Shown here in pieces: positions 1 to 7,381 of a DNA stretch of 64,000 bases. The first letter of the stretch is position 1, and each line of letters starts with the position of its first letter. Origin of the DNA: Methylomonas koyamae (GTDB lineage: Bacteria > Pseudomonadota > Gammaproteobacteria > Methylococcales > Methylomonadaceae); NCBI RefSeq assembly GCF_006483455.1, contig NZ_PPPU01000005.1, forward strand, positions 84,870 through 148,869, written 5' to 3'. The notes beneath the pieces were generated by a model. The model was not told the origin of the DNA, made no database searches, and worked only from the letters and a program-made list of their open reading frames with translations. The position numbers were made by a program, and so were the translations under genes.

Positions 1-182
1 ACGATGGCAAAATGCGGCGGGTGTTGGTTTGGCAGCACCAATGCCAGCGCTACGTTGGCAAATTGCAGCAAGGCCCAGGTTTGGTCCTGATACGCCACAC
101 GCACTTGGTAACGGCTGGTGTACCAGTCCACGCTTTGTTGAATATCGTCGACTTGAATCGCGATGTGGTGAATGGTGTCCAT
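1..182 (-). CDS. VOC (glyoxalase/bleomycin resistance) family protein, N-terminal part
   Basis: Only the first 60 residues are in the window; the gene continues past its left edge. The start MDTIHHIAIQVDDIQQSVDW is the usual opening strand and helix of a vicinal-oxygen-chelate domain, and the HHIAIQV stretch supplies the first metal-ligand histidine in many members such as methylmalonyl-CoA epimerase and glyoxalase I. The ATG at 182 is preceded by GGAGG seven bases upstream, which fixes the start. Family members bind a divalent metal and act on small carbonyl or vicinal-diol substrates. The substrate cannot be told from this fragment. Confidence 0.75.
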   Translation of the reverse strand, partial: MDTIHHIAIQVDDIQQSVDWYTSRYQVRVAYQDQTWALLQFANVALALVLPNQHPPHFAI

Positions 183-225
183 GTTTTATCCTCCAGCGGC
201 CTGTTTCCAGTCAGTTGCCAGGCCA

Positions 226-253
226 TTTATACCGCACAAAAGTTCGGCGGCAA
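226..253 (-). promoter_or_regulatory. possible sigma-70 promoter of the VOC gene
   Basis: On the minus strand a TTGCCG hexamer and a TATAAA hexamer are separated by 16 bases, about 45 bases upstream of the VOC start codon. The -35 matches consensus at four of six positions. Confidence 0.4.
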
Positions 254-350
254 ATTGAAGCAAATCAAACTGCGGCCGCGACTTGCGAACAGGATTTAAG
301 CGCCGAACAAAACCCTTAAATTTATTATGCGACAAATTGTCGCGTTTTTC

Positions 351-379
351 TGGACAAGTGCATTTTTCTTCACTAGAAT
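351..379 (+). promoter_or_regulatory. sigma-70-like promoter of the candidate small RNA
   Basis: TGGACA (351-356), a 17-base spacer and TAGAAT (374-379) each match the sigma-70 consensus at five of six positions. The expected transcription start is near 386, and no credible coding start follows before a strong terminator at 547-570. Confidence 0.55.
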
Positions 380-385
380 GCGCCC

Positions 386-570
386 ACCTTGACTTAGGTC
401 AATACGCCTTGCAAGGGCGTATCTTTAAAAAGGGGGAGGAGGTAAGCGACCGTTTCGGCGGTATAACAAGAAAAACAGCGCAACACTTTAACCTACCGCT
501 ACATCGGGTAGGCGTCCATCAAAAAAACATAAAAACACCGGACGGAGCCCACTACAATGTGGGCTTTTTT
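386..570 (+). ncRNA. candidate structured small RNA, about 185 nt
   Basis: A good promoter lies just upstream and a perfect intrinsic terminator closes the segment. Between them several local inverted repeats can form hairpins: TTGAC/GTCAA (389-402), TACGCC/GGCGTA (403-421), CCTACC/GGTAGG (492-512), and CGTCC/GGACG (513-517 with 540-544) enclosing an A-rich loop of about 22 bases. A purine-rich GGGGGAGGAGG tract lies near 431-441. I do not recognise the RNA. It lacks the long central-bubble rod expected of 6S RNA and fits no riboswitch I know. The next gene starts beyond the terminator, so an independent RNA is more likely than a leader. The A-rich loop would suit Hfq binding, but that is inference. 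Confidence 0.4.
547..570 (+). terminator. intrinsic terminator of the candidate small RNA
   Basis: GCCCAC, a six-base loop and GTGGGC form a perfect 6-bp stem followed by six T residues. Confidence 0.8.
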
Positions 571-602
571 ATGTTCTTATACTTTCAATTCTACTTGTCG
601 TT

Positions 603-800
603 ATGCTGATGAAAGAAAAGCCAGACTCCATACCCGCCGAACTGATGGAATACGAGCGGTTTATCGAGGAATTGCTCAACGATACCAAGCATCCGGTCCA
701 TAACCGCGCTCACCCGCTCCACAAAGAATCCGTCAAAGCGCTCGACGAGATGATGCGGCGGGTGGAAGAAATGCGCAACGAGTGGCTATCAAAGGGCTGA
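603..800 (+). CDS. small hypothetical protein, 65 aa
   Basis: I do not recognise this protein. It is highly charged, rich in Glu, Lys and His, with no signal peptide or membrane segment. The second half (KESVKALDEMMRRVEEMRNE) looks like one long amphipathic helix, which suggests a small cytoplasmic helical protein. It starts 33 bases after the small-RNA terminator. Two in-frame ATGs (603 and 609) are possible and neither has a clear ribosome binding site. Composition is protein-like, so I call it a gene with moderate confidence. Confidence 0.5.
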   Translation: MLMKEKPDSIPAELMEYERFIEELLNDTKHPVHNRAHPLHKESVKALDEMMRRVEEMRNEWLSKG

Positions 801-911
801 GCCCTGCGTCCCGGACTGGGACGATCGGCTCGGTTGCTTGGCGCCTCGCATCGGCTCCAAACATCGGCCTCTCCTGCCAGCCATCAGCAAACCAAGCCAT
901 GCTGGCTTAAA

Positions 912-1118
912 TCAGTGCACCTCGGTCGAAACCACCATCGGACAATTTAATTTGCCCGGATACTGACTGACCATCTGCACTAATTCCTGCGCTAACTGTA
1001 ACCGGCGCTGGTTTTCCAGCAAGGCTTGCAGCCAAATCAATTGGCTTTTCAATTCTGCGATCTGGCCTTCCTGTTCGGCCACGGTTTGCAATAAAGCCTC
1101 GAAAGTCATCGTGGACAT
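912..1118 (-). CDS. small coiled-coil hypothetical protein, 68 aa
   Basis: The ATG at 1118 follows a GGGGGA motif at good spacing. Residues about 8-45 (TVAEQEGQIAELKSQLIWLQ and onward) show a heptad-like pattern of Leu, Ile and Ala with charged residues between, typical of a short coiled coil. The C-terminus is a short hydrophilic tail. There is no signal peptide or membrane segment. The length and arrangement suggest a small oligomerising or adaptor protein, but no family is recognised. Confidence 0.5.
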   Translation of the reverse strand: MSTMTFEALLQTVAEQEGQIAELKSQLIWLQALLENQRRLQLAQELVQMVSQYPGKLNCPMVVSTEVH

Positions 1119-1138
1119 TTCTGTATCCCCCGTTTCGT

Positions 1139-1468
1139 GAAATAACCGCGACAGCGGTTTTTGAGTTCAATGCCGGACTTGGCGACGATCACGCTGTTTT
1201 TCAATGCCGCCCCGTTCAACAGCGACATCGTCGTTATTGCACCGGCATCGCGTACTCAATTAAGCGGCCGGAACTGAAAAACCTGCAATCCGCCCTTTTG
1301 CAAATTGTGACTGCGATCCGCAAAGATTTCGCTTCCCCCCGTGCCAACGAAAACCGGGTTGGTTGGTGTCGTTACAAGCCAAACCGCTATACCAATCCGG
1401 ATCGCAGCACGCCTGAACATTGGAAACTACAAAACGACTCGCCGCTTTACACCGACACGGCTAAATAG
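1139..1468 (+). other. possible gene remnant without a start codon
   Basis: A frame stays open from before 1139 to a TAG at 1466-1468. Its last 80 codons read like a natural protein (YCTGIAYSIKRPELKNLQ near 1235, then NRVGWCRYKPNRY near 1352), but I see no usable start codon or ribosome binding site in frame. The frame shifted by one base has an ATG at 1170 with its own protein-like stretch (MPDLATITLFFNAAPFNSD). Together these could be two halves of a frameshifted or decayed gene. The stretch otherwise holds only the promoter region of the next operon. Confidence 0.2.
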
Positions 1469-1552
1469 TCTATTCTGAAGCCACGCGCCATAAAGACACC
1501 AGGCCAAACTGTGCGATAGAATGTTGAATTGATTCTACCCGGAGGATAGGCA

Positions 1553-1930
1553 ATGCCTCACGATACACTCAAAGTTTATAGCGAAGCCGAAATTGCCGAA
1601 CGATTGAGTCGCGACTTGCCGCACTGGTATTACGAGAACGGCTGGATTCGGCGCAAATTCAAAACCAGCGGCTGGAAAGCCACGTTGATGGTCGTCAATA
1701 CCGTCGGCCATCTGGCGGAGAAAGCCTGGCACCATCCGGATTTAACGGTTTCCTACGCATTCGTGATCGTCAAACTGGTCACCCATGCCGCCAAAGGCGT
1801 GACCGAAATGGATTTCGCACTGGCAAAAAAAATCGAGCAGGTGGTGTTGTGGGACGCCGCCGCCGAATCCGACGGCATTTTCGAGGGCACGCCGGACGAT
1901 CCGCGTTTCAAATACATTAAAAAAGACTGA
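1553..1930 (+). CDS. pterin-4a-carbinolamine dehydratase family protein
   Basis: The family dehydrates 4a-hydroxytetrahydropterins. The signature EKAWHHPDL (about residues 54-62) with downstream Tyr and Asp matches the PCD/DCoH active-site pattern of tandem histidines followed by Pro-Asp. At 125 residues it is slightly longer than typical members (about 95-115). A strong GGAGGA ribosome binding site precedes the ATG, and a TAGAAT hexamer at 1517-1522 may be the operon -10. It sits 10 bases before fhcB, so it heads the fhc operon. The context points to tetrahydromethanopterin handling or synthesis rather than phenylalanine hydroxylation: no phenylalanine hydroxylase is nearby. That role is an inference. 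Confidence 0.85.
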   Translation: MPHDTLKVYSEAEIAERLSRDLPHWYYENGWIRRKFKTSGWKATLMVVNTVGHLAEKAWHHPDLTVSYAFVIVKLVTHAAKGVTEMDFALAKKIEQVVLWDAAAESDGIFEGTPDDPRFKYIKKD

Positions 1931-1940
1931 GGACAGCACG

Positions 1941-3200
1941 ATGACTGAAATCACCGAGGTACCCAGCCCGTTTTGCGGCATCGGCACCGACGATCTGAGT
2001 ATCAAGGTGGAAGGCTTGGCCGTGACAGTAACCGCCAACGGTTGCGCGGTCAACACCCCCGCCTTCGAACAGCCGATTAGCGATACCGCGCCGCGCATCG
2101 CCGGCCAAACTGCCAGCCTGGAGGCTGCCGTCGCCAAAGCAGCCGAATTGCTGCGCGACACCCGGCAACCAGTCATCGGCGGCTGCGCGACCGACGTCAA
2201 CGGCATGCGCGCCTTGCTGGCGCTGGCGGACAAGGCTGGCGCGGTGGTCGATAACATCAACTTCAACGCGGCTCGCCGCAATTTGCTGGCGATGCAGGAT
2301 TCAGGCTGGATGAACACCACTTTGGCCGAGGTCAAGAATCGCTGTGATTTGCTGTTGATCATCGGTACCGATCCCGAAGTCTTTGCACCGCGCTTTTTCG
2401 AACGCTTTTTATGGAACGAACACGCGATGTTCCTAGAAAGCACTGATCAACGTGACGTGATTTATCTTGGCAAGACACCCGCGGGCAAAGCCGCTGTTTC
2501 GCCTGCTGGCAAAACACCAACCGTGCTGGCCTGCGACGACGCCGACCTACCTGACGTGGTGGCGGTGCTGTCTGCTCTGGTCAGGAATCAACCATTACAG
2601 GTTGAAACCGTCGGCAATATTGCAGTTTCGGCACTGCAAAAAGTAGCCGACAGATTACGCCAGGCACGTTATGGCGTCGTATTGTGGAGCGCAGGTAAAC
2701 TGGCATTCGAACACGCTGAGTTAACTGTTCAAACGATCTGCAATATCGTCAAAGACATCAATATGCAGGCCACCCGTTGCTCCGGCCTGCCGCTGGGCGG
2801 CAAGGAAGGCGATTACACCGCCAATCAGGTTTGCGGCTGGACCACCGGTTATCCAGCACGAGTCAATTTCGCCAGAGGCTATCCGGAATACGATCCGTTT
2901 CTGTTCGATAGTCAGGCCATGATTGCCAACGGCGAAGCCGATGCCTTGGTATGGGTGCAGGCCTATAACGCAACGGCGACGCCACCACGAACAGGCTTGC
3001 CGACCATCGTTGTCGGCCGTTCCGGCATGCAACTCGAACCCGAGCCCGACGTATTCATTCCGGTCGGTACGCCGGGGATCGATCACGCCGGTCATGTTTA
3101 TCGGATGGATAGTGTAGTGGCCTTGCGCTTGAAAAAATTGCGCGATTCCGGTCTGCCTAGCACCGCCGAGGTGCTGAATGCCATTGAACAAGCACTTTAG
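1941..3200 (+). CDS. fhcB: formyltransferase/hydrolase complex subunit B
   Basis: FhcB is the homologue of formylmethanofuran dehydrogenase subunit B. In aerobic methylotrophs it is a structural part of the Fhc complex, which hydrolyses the formyl-carrier intermediate to formate during formaldehyde oxidation and no longer works as a molybdenum or tungsten dehydrogenase. The 419-residue length, the start MTEITEVPSPFCGIGTDDLS, the segment PVIGGCATDVNGMRALLALA and the C-terminal HAGHVYRMDSVVAL all fit the family. It lies between the pterin dehydratase gene (10 bases) and fhcA (9 bases), so the three are probably co-transcribed. The protein should be cytoplasmic. Confidence 0.93.
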   Translation: MTEITEVPSPFCGIGTDDLSIKVEGLAVTVTANGCAVNTPAFEQPISDTAPRIAGQTASLEAAVAKAAELLRDTRQPVIGGCATDVNGMRALLALADKAGAVVDNINFNAARRNLLAMQDSGWMNTTLAEVKNRCDLLLIIGTDPEVFAPRFFERFLWNEHAMFLESTDQRDVIYLGKTPAGKAAVSPAGKTPTVLACDDADLPDVVAVLSALVRNQPLQVETVGNIAVSALQKVADRLRQARYGVVLWSAGKLAFEHAELTVQTICNIVKDINMQATRCSGLPLGGKEGDYTANQVCGWTTGYPARVNFARGYPEYDPFLFDSQAMIANGEADALVWVQAYNATATPPRTGLPTIVVGRSGMQLEPEPDVFIPVGTPGIDHAGHVYRMDSVVALRLKKLRDSGLPSTAEVLNAIEQAL

Positions 3201-3209
3201 GATACCGAC

Positions 3210-4874
3210 ATGCTGATAAAACTCACAGGTGGCACCATTTATGACCCGGCCAGCGGCATTGCCGGTCAGCAACAGGATATTTACATTCAGGACGGCCGTA
3301 TCGTCGAAGCGCCCAAGGACGGCCGTCCGGTAGATCGGGAATACGACTTGCGCGGCAAAGTCGTCATGTCGGGCGCCATCGACATGCACACCCACATCGG
3401 CGGCGGCAAGGGCAACATCGCCCGTACCCTGCTGCCGGAAGATCACCGAGCCGATCCGGTGCACCGCACTCATTTGACCCGTTCCGGCACCGGTCATGCG
3501 ATGCCTTCAAGTTTCGTCACCGGTTACCGTTACGCCGAAATGGGCTACACCGCCTGCTTCGAACCGGCGGTATTGCCGATCAACGCCCGTCAGGCCCACA
3601 TGGAAATGGGCGACACGCCCATCATCGATAAAGGCGGCTACGTCATGCTGGGCAGTGACGACTTTTTGCTACGCATGCTGACCGCCAAAAAAGACCAGAA
3701 AGCCGTCAACGATTACGTGGCCTGGACGCTGAACGCCGCCAAAGCCATCGGGGTCAAAGTGGTTAACGCCGGCGGCATCAACGCCTTCAAATTCAACCAA
3801 CGCAAGCTGGAGCTGGACGAGCAAAACGCTCATTACGGCGTCACTCCGCGGCAAGTGCTGCAAAACCTGGCCCGCGCGGTCAATGAACTGGGCGTGACTC
3901 ATCCCCTGCACGTGCACGGCTGCAACCTGGGCGTCCCCGGCAACGTCGATACCACCTTGAACACCATCGAAGGTATCGACGGCCTGCCCATGCATCTGAC
4001 TCATATTCAGTTCCACAGCTACGGCACCGAAGGCGACTTCAAATTCTCCTCCGGCGCGGCGCAAATCGCCGAGGCGATCAACAAGAATAAAAATATCACC
4101 GCCGACGTCGGCCAAATCTTGTTCGGCCAGACCGTCACTGCCTCCGGCGACAACATGCGCCAACACGCCAACCACAAGTTCGCCAGTCCGAACAAGTGGG
4201 TGTGTATGGACATCGAATGCGATGCCGGCTGTGGCGTGGTGCCGTTCAAGTATAAGGACCAGAACTTCGTCAACGCCTTGCAATGGGCGATTGGCCTGGA
4301 AATCTTCCTGCTGGTCGAAGACCCGTGGCGGATCTTCCTGACCACAGACCACCCCAACGGCGCGCCGTTCACCAGCTATCCGCATTTGATCCGTTTGCTG
4401 ATGGACCGTAGTTTCCGCAATGACATGCTGGCGACTATTCATCCGGAAGCACAAAAGATGACCACGTTGGCATCGATCGAGCGCGAATACAGCTTGAACG
4501 AAATTGCCATCATGACCCGCGCCGGCGCCGCTCGGATCATCGGCCTGAAAGATCGCGGTGCGCTCAGCCCCGGCAACTTCGCCGACATTACCGTCTATAC
4601 CGAAAACGACAATCGGGAGACCATGTTCTCGAAACCGGATTACGTATTCAAAGACGGCGAACTGGTGGTGAAAGACGGCGAAGTCGTCAAAGTCACCTGG
4701 GGTACCACCCACATCGTCAGACCCGACTACGACCTGTCTATCGAAAACGAACTGAAACCGTATTTCGATAAATACCTGACCATGAAACTCGGCAACTTTA
4801 AAATCAGCGACGACGAAATCAGCGAAGACGGCCGCGGCAGTTTGACGGCGCATCCGTTGCGCGACGGCGTATAG
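3210..4874 (+). CDS. fhcA: formyltransferase/hydrolase complex subunit A (formyl-carrier hydrolase)
   Basis: FhcA is an amidohydrolase-fold subunit that hydrolyses the formyl group from methanofuran or its methylotroph analogue to give formate. The metal-binding HxH is visible as DMHTHIGG with histidines at residues 60 and 62. Further ligands are expected in HPLHVHGCNLG and TTDHPNGAPF. The length of 554 residues fits the family. It follows fhcB at 9 bases. Downstream the operon is interrupted by a methyltransferase gene before fhcD, a variation on the fhcCDAB order of Methylobacterium. Confidence in identity is very high. Confidence 0.95.
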   Translation: MLIKLTGGTIYDPASGIAGQQQDIYIQDGRIVEAPKDGRPVDREYDLRGKVVMSGAIDMHTHIGGGKGNIARTLLPEDHRADPVHRTHLTRSGTGHAMPSSFVTGYRYAEMGYTACFEPAVLPINARQAHMEMGDTPIIDKGGYVMLGSDDFLLRMLTAKKDQKAVNDYVAWTLNAAKAIGVKVVNAGGINAFKFNQRKLELDEQNAHYGVTPRQVLQNLARAVNELGVTHPLHVHGCNLGVPGNVDTTLNTIEGIDGLPMHLTHIQFHSYGTEGDFKFSSGAAQIAEAINKNKNITADVGQILFGQTVTASGDNMRQHANHKFASPNKWVCMDIECDAGCGVVPFKYKDQNFVNALQWAIGLEIFLLVEDPWRIFLTTDHPNGAPFTSYPHLIRLLMDRSFRNDMLATIHPEAQKMTTLASIEREYSLNEIAIMTRAGAARIIGLKDRGALSPGNFADITVYTENDNRETMFSKPDYVFKDGELVVKDGEVVKVTWGTTHIVRPDYDLSIENELKPYFDKYLTMKLGNFKISDDEISEDGRGSLTAHPLRDGV

Positions 4875-4905
4875 CCTCAATACATACCAGGCAGTAAGGA
4901 ATCAG

Positions 4906-5571
4906 ATGACCGATACTACAGTGACTATCGCCGACCGAGAAGCGGAATTGGCAGACTATCTGGCGCGCCAACCGTATTCGGTTGAACAAGACGGCATCAA
5001 GCTGACAATTGCCAAAAACGTGTTTCCGTCGGATTTCGGCTTGACCAGTTCGTTTTTCGGCGACTTCATGCTGCAGCAAAATCCGGCGAAGAACGGGCTG
5101 GATATGGGCTGCGGTAGCGGCTATTTCGCGTTCATATTGAAAAAAATCGGCTGCGAAGAGGTTATCGGTGTCGACTTCAATCCCGATGCTGTTGCCTGCG
5201 CCCGCCACAACGGCTTGCAGAATCCGGATATAGCGCCGAGCGCCTTCATCCATAGCGATTTATTCGCCTCGGTTCCGGCCAAACGTTTCGGCATGATTGT
5301 TTTCAATTTCAATTATTACCCCTCCAACGGTACATTCGGCTTGAACGAGGACGGCGGTCAACAAATACTGCGCCGCTTTTTTCGCGAAGTGCCGGATTAT
5401 CTGGAGCCGGACGCGCAGATATTTATTCCCTTTTCCGATTTTGTCGGCGCCGAACACGATCCGAAACACGTCGCGCCCGAGTATGGCTTTAACGTAAACA
5501 CCGTTGCCGAAACTTATAACCACGCGGGGCGGCACGTGATCTACCAAATCAATCAAAACCAATTCGATTAA
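4906..5571 (+). CDS. class I SAM-dependent methyltransferase inside the fhc operon
   Basis: Motif I is LDMGCGSGYF (about residues 65-74), with an acidic residue ending the next strand (VIGVDFNPDA), as in Rossmann-fold SAM methyltransferases. The post-strand-4 motif reads NFNYYP where N-methyltransferases of the HemK/RsmC type have NPPY, so an amide or amine nitrogen target is possible. The gene sits 31 bases after fhcA and 49 before fhcD, in the same orientation. Its position suggests that it acts on the Fhc proteins or on the C1 carrier cofactors, but the substrate is unknown. It is 221 residues long and complete, with no membrane segment. Confidence 0.8.
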   Translation: MTDTTVTIADREAELADYLARQPYSVEQDGIKLTIAKNVFPSDFGLTSSFFGDFMLQQNPAKNGLDMGCGSGYFAFILKKIGCEEVIGVDFNPDAVACARHNGLQNPDIAPSAFIHSDLFASVPAKRFGMIVFNFNYYPSNGTFGLNEDGGQQILRRFFREVPDYLEPDAQIFIPFSDFVGAEHDPKHVAPEYGFNVNTVAETYNHAGRHVIYQINQNQFD

Positions 5572-5620
5572 ACCACCGCGGCAAATCGATATACAGAACT
5601 CCGGACTATGAGTAACCACG

Positions 5621-6517
5621 ATGATAATTAACGGCGTCACCATAGATAAAACTTTCGCCGAAGCCTTCCCGATGAAAGCGACGCGCGCCATCATCACCGC
5701 CCAGAACGAAAAATGGGCGATGATTTCCGCACAGGCCATGACCGGCTTCGCCACCTCGGTCATTGCCTGCGGCTGCGAAGCCGGCATCGAACGGGTGTTG
5801 AGTCCGGACGAAACCCCGGACGGCCGCCCCGGCGTCGCGATCATGATTTATGCGATGGGCGGCAAAGGCTTGGCCAAACAATTGGAAACCCGAGCCGGCC
5901 AGTGCGTGCTGACTTCGCCGACGTCTGCACTATTCGCCGGCATCGAAGGCGGCAAGCCGATTCCGCTGGGTAAAAACCTGCGCTTCTTTGGCGACGGCTT
6001 TCAGATTGCAAAAAAAATCGGTGGCAAACGTTACTGGCGGGTGCCGGTAATGGACGGCGAATTTCTGACCGAAGCGACGACCGGCATGGTTGACGCGGTC
6101 GGCGGCGGTAACTTTCTGGTATTGGCAGAATCACAACCGCAAGCCCTGACGGCCTGCGAAGCGGCGATCGAAGCGATGAAAAAAATCCCCAACGTGATCA
6201 TGCCCTTCCCCGGCGGCGTGGTTCGCTCCGGATCGAAGGTAGGCTCCAAATACAAAGCCTTGAGCGCCTCGACCAACGATGCGTTTTGCCCGACGCTGAA
6301 AGGCGTGACCAAAACCGATCTGTCGCCGGAAATCGAATCGGTGATGGAAATCGTCATCGACGGTTTGAGCAAGGAAGACATCGACAAGGCGATGCGGGTC
6401 GGCATTCAGGCGGTTTGCGATCTGGGTGCGGCCAACGGCATCAAGCGCATCAGCGCCGGTAACTACGGCGGCAAACTCGGCCCATTCCACTTTCACTTGC
6501 AGGAGATCATGGCATGA
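5621..6517 (+). CDS. fhcD: formylmethanofuran-tetrahydromethanopterin formyltransferase subunit
   Basis: FhcD (Ftr) transfers the formyl group between tetrahydromethanopterin and the methanofuran-type carrier. The start MIINGVTIDKTFAEAFPMKA, the central VDAVGGGNFLVLAESQ and the C-terminal NYGGKLGPFHFHL are family hallmarks, and 298 residues is the normal length. Its stop overlaps the fhcC start as ATGA (6514-6517), so translation of the two is coupled. It works in the complex with FhcA, FhcB and FhcC in the cytoplasm. Confidence 0.96.
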   Translation: MIINGVTIDKTFAEAFPMKATRAIITAQNEKWAMISAQAMTGFATSVIACGCEAGIERVLSPDETPDGRPGVAIMIYAMGGKGLAKQLETRAGQCVLTSPTSALFAGIEGGKPIPLGKNLRFFGDGFQIAKKIGGKRYWRVPVMDGEFLTEATTGMVDAVGGGNFLVLAESQPQALTACEAAIEAMKKIPNVIMPFPGGVVRSGSKVGSKYKALSASTNDAFCPTLKGVTKTDLSPEIESVMEIVIDGLSKEDIDKAMRVGIQAVCDLGAANGIKRISAGNYGGKLGPFHFHLQEIMA

Positions 6518-7329
6518 CCTCGTTGACATTTACTTTGATCGAAACGCCGCCGGCGCAGCGCATCGACATGTCGCCGCTGGTCTGCCACAAACTGGCCGGC
6601 CTGAGTCTGGACCAAATTGCAGCGATCGAACTGCAATGCGGCAAGCAAAAGCTGCGGGTCGCTCAATTGTTTCATATTACCGGTAGCAATGCCGACGACA
6701 TCAGTATCGTCGGTAGCATCGGCAAGCTGGATTTCATCGGCAAAGAATTGGCAAACGGCAGCATCAGCGTACAGGGTGAAGCCGGCGCCTATTTGGGCAT
6801 GCAGATGAAGGGCGGCACGATCAACGTGATCGGCGATGTAGGCCTTTATGCCGGCTGCGAAATGAAGAACGGTCTGATTCAAATCGAAGGCGATGCCGGA
6901 GATTTCCTCGGCGGTGCGCTGCCTGGCAACAAGCAAGGCATGAAAGGCGGCACGATCCTGGTCAAAGGTAACGTCGGCCAGCGTTGCGGCGACCACCTGC
7001 GCCGCGGCCAAATTTTGATCGAAGGTAATGCCGGCGACTATTGCGGCTCCCGCATGGTCGCCGGAACCATTGCCGTGATGGGCCAAGTTGGCCGTTACGC
7101 CGGTTATGCCATGCGGCGCGGCACTTTGCTATTGTGGAACCAACCGCAATTGCCTGCCACGTTCAACGATTGCGGCTCGCATACGCTGGCCTTCCTGCCG
7201 ATGCTGTTCGCGTCGTTCAAATCGCTGAACTCCCGCTTCGCCGACAAAGCTATTGCCTTCAATCGGGTGCGCCGCTTCGGCGGCGATATGGCCGAAGCCG
7301 GGCGCGGGGAAATTCTGGTCAAACTTTAA
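6514..7329 (+). CDS. fhcC: formyltransferase/hydrolase complex subunit C
   Basis: FhcC is the homologue of formylmethanofuran dehydrogenase subunit C and of the C-terminal beta-helix domain of glutamate synthase. Residues about 75-200 are a run of glycine-rich turns (GDVGLYAGCEMKNGLIQIEG, GNAGDYCGSRMVAGTIAVMG) with the G-x-x-G-x-x-x-G spacing of the right-handed beta-helix. In the complex it scaffolds FhcD and FhcA. The start ATG overlaps the fhcD stop codon. The length of 271 residues fits. Confidence 0.95.
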   Translation: MTSLTFTLIETPPAQRIDMSPLVCHKLAGLSLDQIAAIELQCGKQKLRVAQLFHITGSNADDISIVGSIGKLDFIGKELANGSISVQGEAGAYLGMQMKGGTINVIGDVGLYAGCEMKNGLIQIEGDAGDFLGGALPGNKQGMKGGTILVKGNVGQRCGDHLRRGQILIEGNAGDYCGSRMVAGTIAVMGQVGRYAGYAMRRGTLLLWNQPQLPATFNDCGSHTLAFLPMLFASFKSLNSRFADKAIAFNRVRRFGGDMAEAGRGEILVKL

Positions 7330-7381
7330 GCGGCCAGTCAATGCCGGCCGGCTCCCGCCCGGTCGGCAGTAGCTATTTTGA

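Noticed and set aside
389..402. FNR/CRP-type operator TTGAC-TTAG-GTCAA
   Set aside because: It lies just downstream of the expected transcription start and equally well forms the first hairpin of the RNA; one site alone does not prove an operator.
386..570. 6S RNA
   Set aside because: Length and autonomy fit, but 6S should fold into one long rod with a central bubble. Here the pairing is local, in several small hairpins.
283..609. Plus-strand open frame of 108 codons
   Set aside because: It runs across the small-RNA promoter, all its hairpins and the terminator, has no ribosome binding site, and its composition is not protein-like.
3669..4880. Long frames antisense to fhcA, algC and dapE (also 19328-20338 and 27818-29008)
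   Set aside because: They are opposite well-identified genes, arise from codon bias in GC-rich DNA, and show no domain of their own.
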